From contig NZ_JBHSLA010000001.1 of assembly GCF_042657385.1 (NCBI RefSeq), positions 992,001 through 1,056,000 on the forward strand: a stretch of DNA of 64,000 nt, read 5' to 3'. Below are positions 36,089 through 45,046 of the stretch, piece by piece. This stretch comes from Algorimicrobium hallyeonense. Lineage in GTDB: Bacteria; Bacteroidota; Bacteroidia; Flavobacteriales; Flavobacteriaceae. A program made the position numbers and the translations under genes. The notes below the pieces were generated by a model that made no database searches, was not told where the DNA came from, and was given only the letters and a program-made list of their open reading frames with translations. Within the stretch, counting starts at the first letter, position 1. The number at the start of each line of letters is the position of its first letter.

Positions 36089-36827
36089 TTATTCTTATGT
36101 TGGTATCGCCTTTGTAATTCTAATTTTTGGAATTTGGTTTGTACCACGAATAGTAGATCGTATTACCAAAGGTGATACCGTAAGAAATGATACCAGGAGC
36201 GAACCAATTTCTAAAACGAATTTCTCTAAAGACGAATCGTCAGATCTTGTTTTTATAAATATAAATGGAACACCTAAAAAAGTACCTGCTTTCAGTTTTA
36301 CCAATCAGCATGGCGAAACCATTACAGAACAAGATTATTTAGGGAAAGTATATTTGGTTGAATTCTTTTTTACTACTTGTCCAACCATATGTCCAAGAAT
36401 GAATAAGAATTTGGTTCAAATTCAAAATAAATTTGAAGGAATTGAAGATTTTGGTGTGGCATCCTTTACAATTATGCCTAAAGTGGATACACCAGAAGTT
36501 CTTAAAGCGTATGCTGAAGAATATGGTATTACCAATCCAAATTGGAATTTAATGACAGGTGATCAAGATGCTATTTTTGAATTGGCAAACATAGGTTTTA
36601 ATATTTATGTTGGCGAAGATGAAACCGTTGAAGCGGGTTTTGAGCATTCTGGTAATTTCGCATTAATAGATAAAAATGGTTTTATCCGATCTAGACAGGA
36701 TGATTTTGGGAATCCAAAAATTTTCTATTCAGGTATTATCAGTGAGGAAGAAAAGGTTGATGAAGACGGACAAAAAGAAGAAATAAGCATGTTGAAAACC
36801 GATATAGCTAAATTGTTGAAAGAATAA
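36072..36827 (+). CDS. Sco1/SenC copper chaperone for cytochrome oxidase
   Basis: Delivers copper to the CuA site of subunit II. An N-terminal membrane anchor (about 8-25) is followed by a thioredoxin-like domain with the metal ligands Cys103 and Cys107 in CPTICP and His192 in FEHSGNFALID. It is 251 residues, a normal size. A C-terminal acidic segment (EEEKVDEDGQKEEIS) is extra. It starts inside the end of the previous gene and its stop codon TAA shares bases with the DUF420 start ATG (a one-base overlap), showing tight operon coupling. Confidence 0.94.
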   Translation: MSKKANYSYVGIAFVILIFGIWFVPRIVDRITKGDTVRNDTRSEPISKTNFSKDESSDLVFININGTPKKVPAFSFTNQHGETITEQDYLGKVYLVEFFFTTCPTICPRMNKNLVQIQNKFEGIEDFGVASFTIMPKVDTPEVLKAYAEEYGITNPNWNLMTGDQDAIFELANIGFNIYVGEDETVEAGFEHSGNFALIDKNGFIRSRQDDFGNPKIFYSGIISEEEKVDEDGQKEEISMLKTDIAKLLKE

Positions 36828-37360
36828 TGAATCAGAACTTAAAAACAGAACAAAAATATAATAAGTGGATTATAGTTCTCTCTATTGTTGTGCCGCTTGT
36901 AGTAGCAGTTTTATTTGGGGTTAAAATACCAAATGTGGAGCCTCTTATGTTTTTGCCTCCAATTTATGCTACTACAAACGCTATAACTGCCTTTGTTTTG
37001 GTCGCTGCACTTTGGGCCATAACCAACGGTAAAATTAAACTGCATGAAAAACTAATGAAGTTTGCTATTTTACTTTCGGTTGCTTTTTTGTTAATGTATA
37101 TGGCGTACCACATGACGAGTGATTCAACTAAATACGGAGGCGATGGCGTTATGAAATATGTGTATTATGTTATTTTAATTTTACATATCATTTTGTCTGT
37201 TGCCGTTATTCCGTTTGTGTTAATAACCTATGTGCGTGCTATTACTAATAATATTGAGCGTCATAAAAAAATAGCACGCATTACATTTCCACTTTGGTTG
37301 TTTGTGGCCGTTTCGGGTGTGGTAGTTTTTATTATGATTTCACCCTATTATGTTTCTTAA
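36827..37360 (+). CDS. DUF420 membrane protein
   Basis: A 177-residue protein with five membrane helices. The DUF420 signature is clear: FLPPIYATTNAITAF in helix 2, KIKLHEKLMKFAILLSVAFL, and ERHKKIARITFPLWLFVAVSGVVVF. It is found next to oxidase and Sco genes in many bacteria and is thought to help cytochrome oxidase assembly (related to CtaM of Bacillus). Conserved histidines in HEKLM, YHMT and ILHI could bind heme or copper, but that is inference. Confidence 0.92.
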   Translation: MNQNLKTEQKYNKWIIVLSIVVPLVVAVLFGVKIPNVEPLMFLPPIYATTNAITAFVLVAALWAITNGKIKLHEKLMKFAILLSVAFLLMYMAYHMTSDSTKYGGDGVMKYVYYVILILHIILSVAVIPFVLITYVRAITNNIERHKKIARITFPLWLFVAVSGVVVFIMISPYYVS

Positions 37361-37372
37361 ATATATAATCAC

Positions 37373-37594
37373 ATGAAAAAAGCATTCATTATCACCGGAA
37401 TATTAATGTTGTTTTTCACATTGCCAGCCGAAGCACAATGTGCCATGTGTCGTGCGGTTTTGGAAAGTGAAGAAGGTCAAGCTCAAGCCGAAGGTATCAA
37501 CAATGGAATTGTGTATCTCATGGCTGTGCCTTATATTTTAGTTGGTGGAATCGGTTTTCTTATATACCGTAATTATAGATCTAAAAAGAACTAA
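37373..37594 (+). CDS. Small CxxC membrane protein of the oxidase cluster
   Basis: A 73-residue protein of no named family known to me. It has a signal-like N-terminus ending in EAQ, then Cys23 and Cys26 in a CAMC motif directly after the predicted cleavage site, a short acidic helix (ESEEGQAQAEG), and one C-terminal membrane helix (about 46-66) with a basic end. That puts the CxxC in the periplasm near the membrane. Sited 12 bases after DUF420, beside Sco1, it is a plausible copper- or thiol-handling assembly factor; function is unproven. Confidence 0.8.
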   Translation: MKKAFIITGILMLFFTLPAEAQCAMCRAVLESEEGQAQAEGINNGIVYLMAVPYILVGGIGFLIYRNYRSKKN

Positions 37595-38506
37595 ATGCGT
37601 TTCATATTAGGTGTTTTTTGGGTTTTAATTAATTTTCAAACTCTCAATGCCCAAATTCTGTATGGAACCATCTCAGACAGCCTTTCAAAAAAAACACTTG
37701 CGTATGCTAATTTGAGTGTTTTAAATTCAAAATACGGGACATCTACAGATAGTTTGGGGAATTTTGTACTCCATTTAAAAAAGCACCCTAATGATACCTT
37801 ATTTATTTCTATGCTGGGTTATCAGTCTAAAACGATTGCCTTACATCCTTTTTTAAAGGATAGAAATCAATTGGATATATTATTATCTGTTGCAAATATG
37901 GATTTGGATAATGTGCTCCTAGTCTATAAGAAAAAGAAGTATTCGGCAACAAAAACTTTAGGTGTTAAACGCAAGAAAGTCAAATATAAATCCTCCGTTC
38001 CCATAGGTTATGAACGCAGTATTTTTATTAAAAATGATACTGGAAAAACAGGGAAAGTAACCTCGGTTAGCTTTAAGCTTAAGAAAACACAATCTGATAT
38101 TTATGATGTTTATCCTGTTTATTTTCGAATTAAATTTTACGAAATAAATAAATCCACCAAAGGTCCTGGCGCCGCAATTTCCTTTAATGATTATGTTGTA
38201 AAACCTCTTAATAAAAATCAAACCATTACGCTAGAATTTGAGAATACATTCATTCCTTTTTTAGAATCAGGTATTTTTGTGAGTATTGAAACCATAAATC
38301 CCAATCCGGAAAAACCATTGGGAAGTATGTATATTACAACACCTAATTTGCTTATGACTTATGATGATGAACCATTAACCTATTCCAGTTTTCGTGGACA
38401 ATCGTGGACACATTTAAAGCGCAAAATGAGGTGGAAGGCCTTTGGGAAAACACGTTATTATTATGCAAATCCATTGGTTGAAGTTACCGTACAATTGGAG
38501 AAATAA
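37595..38506 (+). CDS. Secreted protein with CarboxypepD_reg-like domain
   Basis: A 303-residue protein with a signal peptide (about 1-20, ending LNAQ). Residues 21-110 form a carboxypeptidase regulatory-like domain (ILYGTISDSLSKKTLAYANLSVLNSKYGTSTDSLGNF), commonly found at the N-terminus of TonB-dependent receptors and other Bacteroidota envelope proteins. The rest (from about 130) is a beta-rich domain of unknown type with a strand-rich C-terminus ending EVTVQLEK. There is no plug or barrel, so it is not a receptor. It begins immediately after the CxxC gene, but may not be functionally related to the oxidase. Confidence 0.82.
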   Translation: MRFILGVFWVLINFQTLNAQILYGTISDSLSKKTLAYANLSVLNSKYGTSTDSLGNFVLHLKKHPNDTLFISMLGYQSKTIALHPFLKDRNQLDILLSVANMDLDNVLLVYKKKKYSATKTLGVKRKKVKYKSSVPIGYERSIFIKNDTGKTGKVTSVSFKLKKTQSDIYDVYPVYFRIKFYEINKSTKGPGAAISFNDYVVKPLNKNQTITLEFENTFIPFLESGIFVSIETINPNPEKPLGSMYITTPNLLMTYDDEPLTYSSFRGQSWTHLKRKMRWKAFGKTRYYYANPLVEVTVQLEK

Positions 38507-38573
38507 TAGCCTAGATATCATTTATTTATAAAAAATTTAACAGCACTTCAAAAGTCTCCGATTAAAATATATT

Positions 38574-38581
38574 TACTTTTG
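38574..38581 (+). promoter_or_regulatory. Putative -7 element (TACTTTTG) of the ABC exporter operon
   Basis: TACTTTTG fits TAnnTTTG and is 65 bases before the ABC ATPase start, in a 140-base intergenic region. No clear -33 box. Confidence 0.5.
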
Positions 38582-38646
38582 TTGTAACATTTTTGTGTTT
38601 TATAAGTCTAACTTGTAGAATATAATTTAACCAACCAACGTAAATT

Positions 38647-39348
38647 ATGCTAACTATAAGCAAATTGCACAAATCCTATCCTATAGGTGACTCCAGTTTA
38701 CATGTATTAAAAGGTATTGATCTTTCTGTTAAAGAAGGTGAAATGGTTGCCATTATGGGATCATCGGGTTCTGGTAAATCTACCTTATTAAATATTATTG
38801 GTATGTTGGATGAAGCGGACGAAGGTGAGTATATTCTTGATGGTGTTCCCATTAAAAATTTAACCGAAAAAAAAGCAGCAATTTATAGAAACAAGTTTTT
38901 AGGATTTATCTTTCAATCCTTTAACCTAATCAATTATAAAAATGCAATTGAAAACGTAGCACTTCCCTTGTATTATCAAGGCATGAAGCGTGCTGAACGT
39001 CAAGAATTGGGTATGTTTCATTTGGAAAAGGTTGGTCTTGCCAATTGGGCACACCACTTGCCAAATGAATTGTCTGGTGGACAGAAACAGCGTGTTGCTA
39101 TTGCACGAGCGTTGGCTGCAAACCCAAAATTACTTCTTGCCGATGAGCCTACAGGTGCTCTAGACACCAAAACATCTTATGAAATTATGGCCTTTATTCA
39201 GCAGTTAAATGATGAAGGAAAAACCATATTAATGGTAACGCATGAAGAAGATATTGCCAATATGTGTAAGCGTATTGTCCGTTTAAAAGATGGTGTTATT
39301 ATGGAAGATGTTTTTGTAGAACAAGTTAGAGCCGAACAATATGTTTGA
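38647..39348 (+). CDS. MacB/LolD-type ABC transporter ATPase
   Basis: A 233-residue ABC ATPase with Walker A GSSGSGKST (38-46), Q-loop Gln90, signature LSGGQ (142-146), Walker B LLLADEP (162-168) and the switch His199. It belongs to the MacB/LolD branch (mechanotransmission ABC systems). It overlaps the first permease gene by 8 bases. With two permeases, an HlyD adaptor and a TolC-like channel, it forms a tripartite efflux or envelope export system; the substrate is unknown. Confidence 0.94.
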   Translation: MLTISKLHKSYPIGDSSLHVLKGIDLSVKEGEMVAIMGSSGSGKSTLLNIIGMLDEADEGEYILDGVPIKNLTEKKAAIYRNKFLGFIFQSFNLINYKNAIENVALPLYYQGMKRAERQELGMFHLEKVGLANWAHHLPNELSGGQKQRVAIARALAANPKLLLADEPTGALDTKTSYEIMAFIQQLNDEGKTILMVTHEEDIANMCKRIVRLKDGVIMEDVFVEQVRAEQYV

Positions 39349-40570
39349 TTTAGATCTTTGGCGTGAGATATTTCAAAGTATCAATAAAAACCGAACGCGA
39401 AGTTTGCTTTCAGGATTTACGGTAGCTTTTGCTATTTTACTATTTGCTGTTCTTTTTGGATTAGCTAACGGACTTCAAAATACTTTTTCAGACGCCTTTA
39501 ATGACGATGCCAATAATTCCATTATGATTTATTCGGGTATGACTACCAAGGCCAATAAAGGACTTCAGGCAGGTAGACGTATTCAGTTTAAAAATGAAGA
39601 CTATTCCTATGTTAAAGACGAGTTTAAAGATGAAGTTCAATTTATAACCTCTAGAATCTATAGAAATGTAACGGCTACTTTTAGAAACGAAAAAAGTAGT
39701 TATTCTGTTCGCGCAGTTCACCCGGACCATCAATATTTAGAAATGACCATAATGGATCAAGGACGATACATTAATGAGTTGGATGTTCAAAACCACACTA
39801 AGGTGGCTGTTATAGGTCGTTTGGTTGAAGAAGATTTATTTTTAAGAACAACCGCTTTAGGAAAATATATTAACCTAGATGGTATTCCGTATAAAGTAGT
39901 TGGTGTTTTCTCGGATGATGGCGGCGATAATGAGGAACGCTTAATTTATATGCCCATTTCCACCGCACAACGGTTATATGGTAATACAGATTATGTAGAT
40001 CAAATTAACTTGACCTATAATCCTGAAATGAATTACGACCAAGCCATTGCGTTTGGTAGAACACTTACTAATAAAATGAAAAACCGCTTTGATGTTGCGG
40101 AAACCGATCAGCGTGCAATTCGTATTCAAAACATGGCGGAAGGTACCAAAGCTGTGGGGCAAATGACAACCGCCTTAGGATTTATCATTTTCGTAATTGG
40201 TTTTGGAACCTTAATAGCAGGTGTCGTTGGTATTAGTAATATAATGATTTTTATTGTAAAAGAACGTACCAAGGAAATTGGCATTCGTAAAGCATTAGGC
40301 GCTACACCACGATCTATTGTATCTATTATTTTAATAGAATCTATTTTAATTACTGCCATTGCAGGTTATGTTGGCTTGTTATTAGGTGTCGGTGTTTTAG
40401 AACTTGCTGCTCCAACGTTGGAAACATATTTTATTAAGGATCCAAGTGTACAACCGTCACTAATTATTGCGGCAACCATTACACTTATTTTAGCAGGTGC
40501 AATTGCAGGTTATTTACCAGCTAAAAAAGCATCACAAATTAAACCCATTGTAGCATTAAGAGACGACTAA
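39341..40570 (+). CDS. MacB-type ABC transporter permease, first copy
   Basis: A 409-residue permease in the MacB_PCD plus FtsX layout. The N-terminal helix (about 22-44) is followed by a periplasmic domain of about 240 residues (46-285) and three C-terminal helices. Signature segments include RTRSLLSGFTVAFAILLF, VKERTKEIGIRKALGATPRSI (coupling helix) and KKASQIKPIVALRDD at the end. The partner ATPase is upstream with 8 bases overlap; the second permease starts one base after the stop. Confidence 0.93.
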   Translation: MFDLDLWREIFQSINKNRTRSLLSGFTVAFAILLFAVLFGLANGLQNTFSDAFNDDANNSIMIYSGMTTKANKGLQAGRRIQFKNEDYSYVKDEFKDEVQFITSRIYRNVTATFRNEKSSYSVRAVHPDHQYLEMTIMDQGRYINELDVQNHTKVAVIGRLVEEDLFLRTTALGKYINLDGIPYKVVGVFSDDGGDNEERLIYMPISTAQRLYGNTDYVDQINLTYNPEMNYDQAIAFGRTLTNKMKNRFDVAETDQRAIRIQNMAEGTKAVGQMTTALGFIIFVIGFGTLIAGVVGISNIMIFIVKERTKEIGIRKALGATPRSIVSIILIESILITAIAGYVGLLLGVGVLELAAPTLETYFIKDPSVQPSLIIAATITLILAGAIAGYLPAKKASQIKPIVALRDD

Positions 40571-40571
40571 T

Positions 40572-41816
40572 ATGTTTAAATTTTTAACAGATAGAGATAC
40601 TTGGCAAGAGGTTTTTGATAGTCTTAGTAAAAACAAACTACGATCTATATTAACCATGGTAGGTGTTTGGTGGGGAATTCTCCTACTTATTGGTCTTCTT
40701 GGTTCTGCCAGGGGATTAGAGAATGCATTTAATCGTTTGTTTGGCGATTTTGCTACGAACAGTGTATTCGTTTGGGCACAAAGCACCAGCAAACCATTTC
40801 AAGGCTTTCAAGAAGGAAGACAAGTAAAGTTGACATTAACGGATGCTAAAAAAGTAGAAGAGAATGTAGAAGGTATTGAATTTGTAGTACCAAGAAGCCA
40901 AAGCCAAGCCATGGTGGTTCGGAATTTCCTTTCGGGAACCTTTGGTATAAATGGGGATTATCCTTTATTAGATAAAGTGCAGAAGAAAAAGTTAATTCAC
41001 GGTCGCTTTATCAATCAAAACGATATAGATGCGAATAGAAAAGTTGTAGTCATTTCAGAAGATGTTTACAAACAACTATTTGAAAAAGATGTTCAAGCTA
41101 TTGGCGAGTTGATCCAAATAAACAGTATGAACTTTATGGTGATTGGTGTTTTTGAAGTAGGCAATATGAATATGGGGCCATCAACGGATATGCATATTCC
41201 GTTTACCACCTTCCAGCAAATTTATAACCGTGGCGAAAACATCAGTTGGATGATGATTACTGGGAAACCGGAATACAACATCAAACAAATTGAAGAAGAC
41301 GCAAAGCTCATTTTAAGAAATTTAAATAACGTGCATCCGGAAGATAAACGTGCCTTTGGAAGTTTTAATTTAGGTAAAGAGTTTGCAAAAATGACGGGTT
41401 TTCTTTCTGGTATGCAATTTTTGACATGGTTCGTAGGTATTGCAACCCTTATTGCGGGTGTTTTTGCCATTGGTAATATTCTATTAATTACCGTCAAAGA
41501 ACGCACCAAAGAAATTGGTGTCCGCCGTGCACTAGGAGCCACGCCTTACGAAATAAAACGACAGATTTTAGTAGAAGCCGTTTTCATTACTTTACTGGCG
41601 GGATTCTTTGGGATTATTAGTGGTGGATGGATTTTGATAGCATTAGATGCCGCATTTGGGCAAGGTCCAGACGCAACCATGGTAAATGCATCTGTTTCCA
41701 TTTCAGTTGTATTTATAGCCTTGATCATTTTAGTTGTTTTAGGTACTTTAATCGGATTAATTCCAGCATTTAAAGCCACTAGTATTAAACCTATAGAAGC
41801 ATTACGCGAAGAATAA
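40572..41816 (+). CDS. MacB-type ABC transporter permease, second copy
   Basis: A 414-residue paralogue of the previous gene with the same layout: KNKLRSILTMVGVWWGILLLIGLLG (helix 1), a periplasmic domain, VKERTKEIGVRRALGATPYEI (coupling motif) and the final KATSIKPIEALREE. A heterodimer of the two permeases is likely, with the periplasmic domains contacting the HlyD adaptor. It is 60 bases before the adaptor gene. Confidence 0.93.
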   Translation: MFKFLTDRDTWQEVFDSLSKNKLRSILTMVGVWWGILLLIGLLGSARGLENAFNRLFGDFATNSVFVWAQSTSKPFQGFQEGRQVKLTLTDAKKVEENVEGIEFVVPRSQSQAMVVRNFLSGTFGINGDYPLLDKVQKKKLIHGRFINQNDIDANRKVVVISEDVYKQLFEKDVQAIGELIQINSMNFMVIGVFEVGNMNMGPSTDMHIPFTTFQQIYNRGENISWMMITGKPEYNIKQIEEDAKLILRNLNNVHPEDKRAFGSFNLGKEFAKMTGFLSGMQFLTWFVGIATLIAGVFAIGNILLITVKERTKEIGVRRALGATPYEIKRQILVEAVFITLLAGFFGIISGGWILIALDAAFGQGPDATMVNASVSISVVFIALIILVVLGTLIGLIPAFKATSIKPIEALREE

Positions 41817-41876
41817 ATAAATAAAATTTAGATATTATAAAACCAACCGATCAATTAAAATAATAAACACAATCAA

Positions 41877-42989
41877 ATGAATAAAGCAGTAAAAATCATC
41901 ATTGGCATCGTAGTCCTAGTACTATTTGTTTGGGTAATTAAATACTTTAAAGACTCCAATTCTAAAGCTATTGAAGAATTTAAAACAGAAACACCATTTT
42001 TCACCTCTATAAAAACAAAAGTGGTTGCCACAGGGAAATTAAACCCTGAAGAAGAAATTGAATTGAAACCGCAAATAGCTGGAATTATTGATAAAATTTT
42101 GGTTGAAGAAGGTGACGTTGTTAAGAAAGGCGATTTAATTGCCAGAATTCGTGTGGTACCTAACGAACAAAGTTTAGTAAGTGCAAGAAGTCGAATTAAT
42201 AGTGCACAATTATCTTTTGATAATTCCAAAACCTTATACGACAGAAATAAAGCCCTTTTTGAAAAAGGTGTTATTTCAAAACAAGATTTTGAAAACAGTG
42301 AGTTGTCCTTAAACCAAGCAAATGAATCTTTACGTCAGGCTCAAAATGACTTTCAAATCATCAAACAAGGTTCCTTATCTGGAGGTGGTTCTGCCAACAC
42401 CAATATTGTAGCACAAATTCCTGGAACTGTTTTAGAAATTCCGGTACGTGAGGGAGATCAAGTAATTGAATCTAATAGCTTTAATGCAGGAACAACCATT
42501 GCTACCATTGCAGATATGAGTAAAATGATTTTCGAAGGAAAAGTTGATGAATCTGAAGTAGGAAAACTAGAAGAAGGGAAAGATATTATTGTGGTTCTTG
42601 GCGCTATTAATCAACAAGAATTTCCATCTAAATTAACGTTTGTAGCGCCAAAAGGAATTGAAGAAAATGGTGCAGTTCAATTTACTATTAAAGCAGACGT
42701 AGAAGTTAATCCGTCTGTAAAAATTAGGGCTGGTTACAGCGCTAATGCAGAAATTGAAATGGAAAGTAAAGATAGCGTAATGGTTGTAAAGGAAGCCTTA
42801 TTACAATTTAATCGTTTTACGGAAAAGCCATTTGTAGAAGTTCAAAAAGAAGATGGTACCTATGAAGAGAAATATGTTGAGTTAGGTATTTCAGATGGAA
42901 TAAATGTTGAAATTACTGAAGGTGTTTCAGAAACTGATAAAATAAAAGTTTGGAATAAAGCAAAAGAAGATAACAATGATGAAGATTAA
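41877..42989 (+). CDS. HlyD/MacA-type periplasmic adaptor
   Basis: A 370-residue membrane fusion protein. The membrane helix is at about 5-21. The biotinyl-lipoyl-like domain (ELKPQIAGIIDKILVEEGDVVKKGDLIARI), an alpha-hairpin (about 100-160), the second lipoyl half (IVAQIPGTVLEIPVREGDQVI), a beta-barrel and a membrane-proximal domain follow. It should bridge the two permeases to the TolC-like channel. It overlaps the next gene by 14 bases. Confidence 0.94.
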   Translation: MNKAVKIIIGIVVLVLFVWVIKYFKDSNSKAIEEFKTETPFFTSIKTKVVATGKLNPEEEIELKPQIAGIIDKILVEEGDVVKKGDLIARIRVVPNEQSLVSARSRINSAQLSFDNSKTLYDRNKALFEKGVISKQDFENSELSLNQANESLRQAQNDFQIIKQGSLSGGGSANTNIVAQIPGTVLEIPVREGDQVIESNSFNAGTTIATIADMSKMIFEGKVDESEVGKLEEGKDIIVVLGAINQQEFPSKLTFVAPKGIEENGAVQFTIKADVEVNPSVKIRAGYSANAEIEMESKDSVMVVKEALLQFNRFTEKPFVEVQKEDGTYEEKYVELGISDGINVEITEGVSETDKIKVWNKAKEDNNDED

Positions 42990-44361
42990 TAAAGTACTAA
43001 CCCTTTCGTTTTTAACGGTTGTTTTTTCTGTTAGTTCATATGCTCAAGAAAAAGTATGGACGCTGGAAGAATGTGTAAACTACGCCTTGGAAAACAATAT
43101 TAGCATTAAGCAAACAGAACTAGATACGGAATTAGCAGACCAAGATTTAATTACGGCTAAAGGAAATTTCCTACCAACTTTGGATGGAAACGCTTCCCAA
43201 AATTGGAATTTCGGTTCGTTTATTGGGCAAGATGGTAATCGTGTGTCAAGGGATTCTAGAGGTAATAGCTTTGGCTTAAATACAGGTATTGTTTTATTTA
43301 ATGGATTTCGAAATACCAGCACTTATAAACAAGCAGAATTAGGAATTGAATCTAGTCAGTTGCAATTAGATATTTTAAAGGATAATATTTCATTGAATGT
43401 TGTAAACCAATATTTAAACATTCTATTAAATAAGGAAAATTTAAAAGTAGCCGAGGAACAAATAATTATTTCTGAAAAGCAGGTTAATCAATTATCAGAA
43501 TTAGTTGATTCTGGTGTGCGTCCGCGTGCTGATTTATATGAAGTACAAGCCCAATTGGCAAGTGATCAAGAGCGTTTAATAAATACCCAAAACAGTGTAG
43601 ATTTAGCCTTGTTGAGTCTGGCACAGTTATTACAAGTTTCTCAAGATGGTTTTGATGTTCAGCCAATGGCTTTAACCCTACCGGCAGTTATGGTTCAAGA
43701 AAAATCTGCCAACGATATTTATGATTTTGCTGTTCAAAATAGACCTGAAATTAGACAAGCGGAATTGAATATTGAAAATGCGCAATTAAATGTAGAAATT
43801 GCTAAAAGTGCTTACTATCCAACATTGACTTTTGGTGCTGGTTTAGGAACATCTTATCAGCATTTTCAAGGGCAAGATGATGTGCGTTTAGTGTTTCCTG
43901 ATCCATCAGATCCTTCTAATTTTGTTTTTGAACCTAATGGATTTGGTCAACAATTAGAGGATAATTTAGGTTACAATTTAGGTTTCAGATTAAACATTCC
44001 AATTTTCAATGGTTTTCAGACTAAAGCAAATGTGAGTCGAGCAGTTATTAATAGTAAGCGTATAGAATATGGTATGGATCAAGCAAAACAAGATTTACGC
44101 ACCAATATTGAACAAGCTTATGCCGATGCTAAAGCGGCTCTTAAACAATTTGAAGCATCAGAAACGTCATTAAATGCGCAAGATGAATCGTTTAGAAATG
44201 CACAAGACAGTTATAATTTAGGCGTGATGAACGCTTTTGAATTTGAGCAAGTAAGAAACCGATTGGTAAATGCACAAGCAAACGTAATTAATGCGAAATA
44301 TAATTTTGTATTTAAAACGAAAGTATTAGATTTCTATTTAGGAATTCCTTTAACAGAATAA
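42976..44361 (+). CDS. TolC-family outer-membrane channel
   Basis: A 461-residue outer-membrane efflux protein with a signal peptide (about 1-24) and two OEP repeats rich in coiled-coil heptads (about 30-215 and 245-455). Features include WTLEECVNYALENNISIKQTELD at the start of repeat 1 and NLGFRLNIPIFNGFQTKANV in repeat 2. It is the outermost part of the exporter. It starts at 42976, 14 bases before the end of the adaptor gene; a second ATG at 42979 is equally likely. Confidence 0.94.
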   Translation: MMKINKVLTLSFLTVVFSVSSYAQEKVWTLEECVNYALENNISIKQTELDTELADQDLITAKGNFLPTLDGNASQNWNFGSFIGQDGNRVSRDSRGNSFGLNTGIVLFNGFRNTSTYKQAELGIESSQLQLDILKDNISLNVVNQYLNILLNKENLKVAEEQIIISEKQVNQLSELVDSGVRPRADLYEVQAQLASDQERLINTQNSVDLALLSLAQLLQVSQDGFDVQPMALTLPAVMVQEKSANDIYDFAVQNRPEIRQAELNIENAQLNVEIAKSAYYPTLTFGAGLGTSYQHFQGQDDVRLVFPDPSDPSNFVFEPNGFGQQLEDNLGYNLGFRLNIPIFNGFQTKANVSRAVINSKRIEYGMDQAKQDLRTNIEQAYADAKAALKQFEASETSLNAQDESFRNAQDSYNLGVMNAFEFEQVRNRLVNAQANVINAKYNFVFKTKVLDFYLGIPLTE

Positions 44362-44365
44362 TGCC

Positions 44366-45043
44366 GTGGCAATAATATTAAGTATAGAAACAGCAACAAC
44401 AAATTGTTCGGTCTCTCTTTCAAAAGAAGGAGAGACTTTTGCTTTAAAAGAAGATTATAATAATGGCTTTTCGCATGCGGAACGTTTACATGTTTTTATT
44501 AATGACATTCTAAAAGAAAACCATATAGATAAATCGGAAATTGATGCCGTAGCCATTAGTAAAGGTCCTGGGTCTTATACCGGTTTACGCATTGGTGTTT
44601 CGGCAGCAAAAGGCTTGTGTTTTGCTTTAAATATTCCGCTGATTAGTGTTTCCACTTTGGAAGCTATGGCGCATCAAGTTAATATTACCAAGGGCATTAT
44701 CATTCCCATGTTAGATGCCAGACGTATGGAAGTTTACGCCGCTATTTACAATGCAAACTATCAACCTATTCGTGGAATTGAAGCAGAAGTTTTAGATGAA
44801 ACATCATATGCTGAATTTCTGGATAAAAGTCAGGTTCATTTTATAGGTAATGGTGTTGAAAAAACAAAAGCACTCATTACACATAAAAAAGCTGTTTTTA
44901 TAGAGCACAAGTTACCATCAGCTAATGAAATGGGTGTTTTGGCTTTTAATAAGTACAAAAAAAGCGACACCGAAGATGTCGCTTATTTTGAGCCGTATTA
45001 TTTAAAAGATTTTGTAGCTATTAAACCAAAATCTAAAAGATAG
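44366..45043 (+). CDS. tsaB: tRNA threonylcarbamoyladenosine biosynthesis protein TsaB
   Basis: Non-catalytic ASKHA-fold partner of TsaD that helps make t6A at position 37 of ANN-decoding tRNAs. The 225-residue protein starts at GTG (44366), just 4 bases after the TolC gene. Features include ILSIETATTNCSVSLS and the ISKGPGSYTGLRIGVSAAKGLCFAL stretch that is nearly invariant in TsaB, and MLDARRMEVYAA. It converges on mscS with only three bases between the stop codons, and its 3' coding part holds a terminator for the opposite strand (44957-44984). Confidence 0.96.
   Translation: MAIILSIETATTNCSVSLSKEGETFALKEDYNNGFSHAERLHVFINDILKENHIDKSEIDAVAISKGPGSYTGLRIGVSAAKGLCFALNIPLISVSTLEAMAHQVNITKGIIIPMLDARRMEVYAAIYNANYQPIRGIEAEVLDETSYAEFLDKSQVHFIGNGVEKTKALITHKKAVFIEHKLPSANEMGVLAFNKYKKSDTEDVAYFEPYYLKDFVAIKPKSKR
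44957..44984 (-). terminator. Terminator of mscS located inside the tsaB coding region
   Basis: On the minus strand the sequence reads AAGCGACA-TCTTCGG-TGTCGCTT followed by a run of Ts (the plus-strand seven-A run at 44957-44963, of which the last two also pair in the stem). The stem is a perfect eight pairs, and the loop includes a TTCG-like core. It lies 63 bases beyond the mscS stop and is inside the tsaB codons for KKSDTEDVAYF. On the plus strand the same hairpin is followed by ATTTTG, a poor U-tract. Confidence 0.72.
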
Positions 45044-45046
45044 GTA

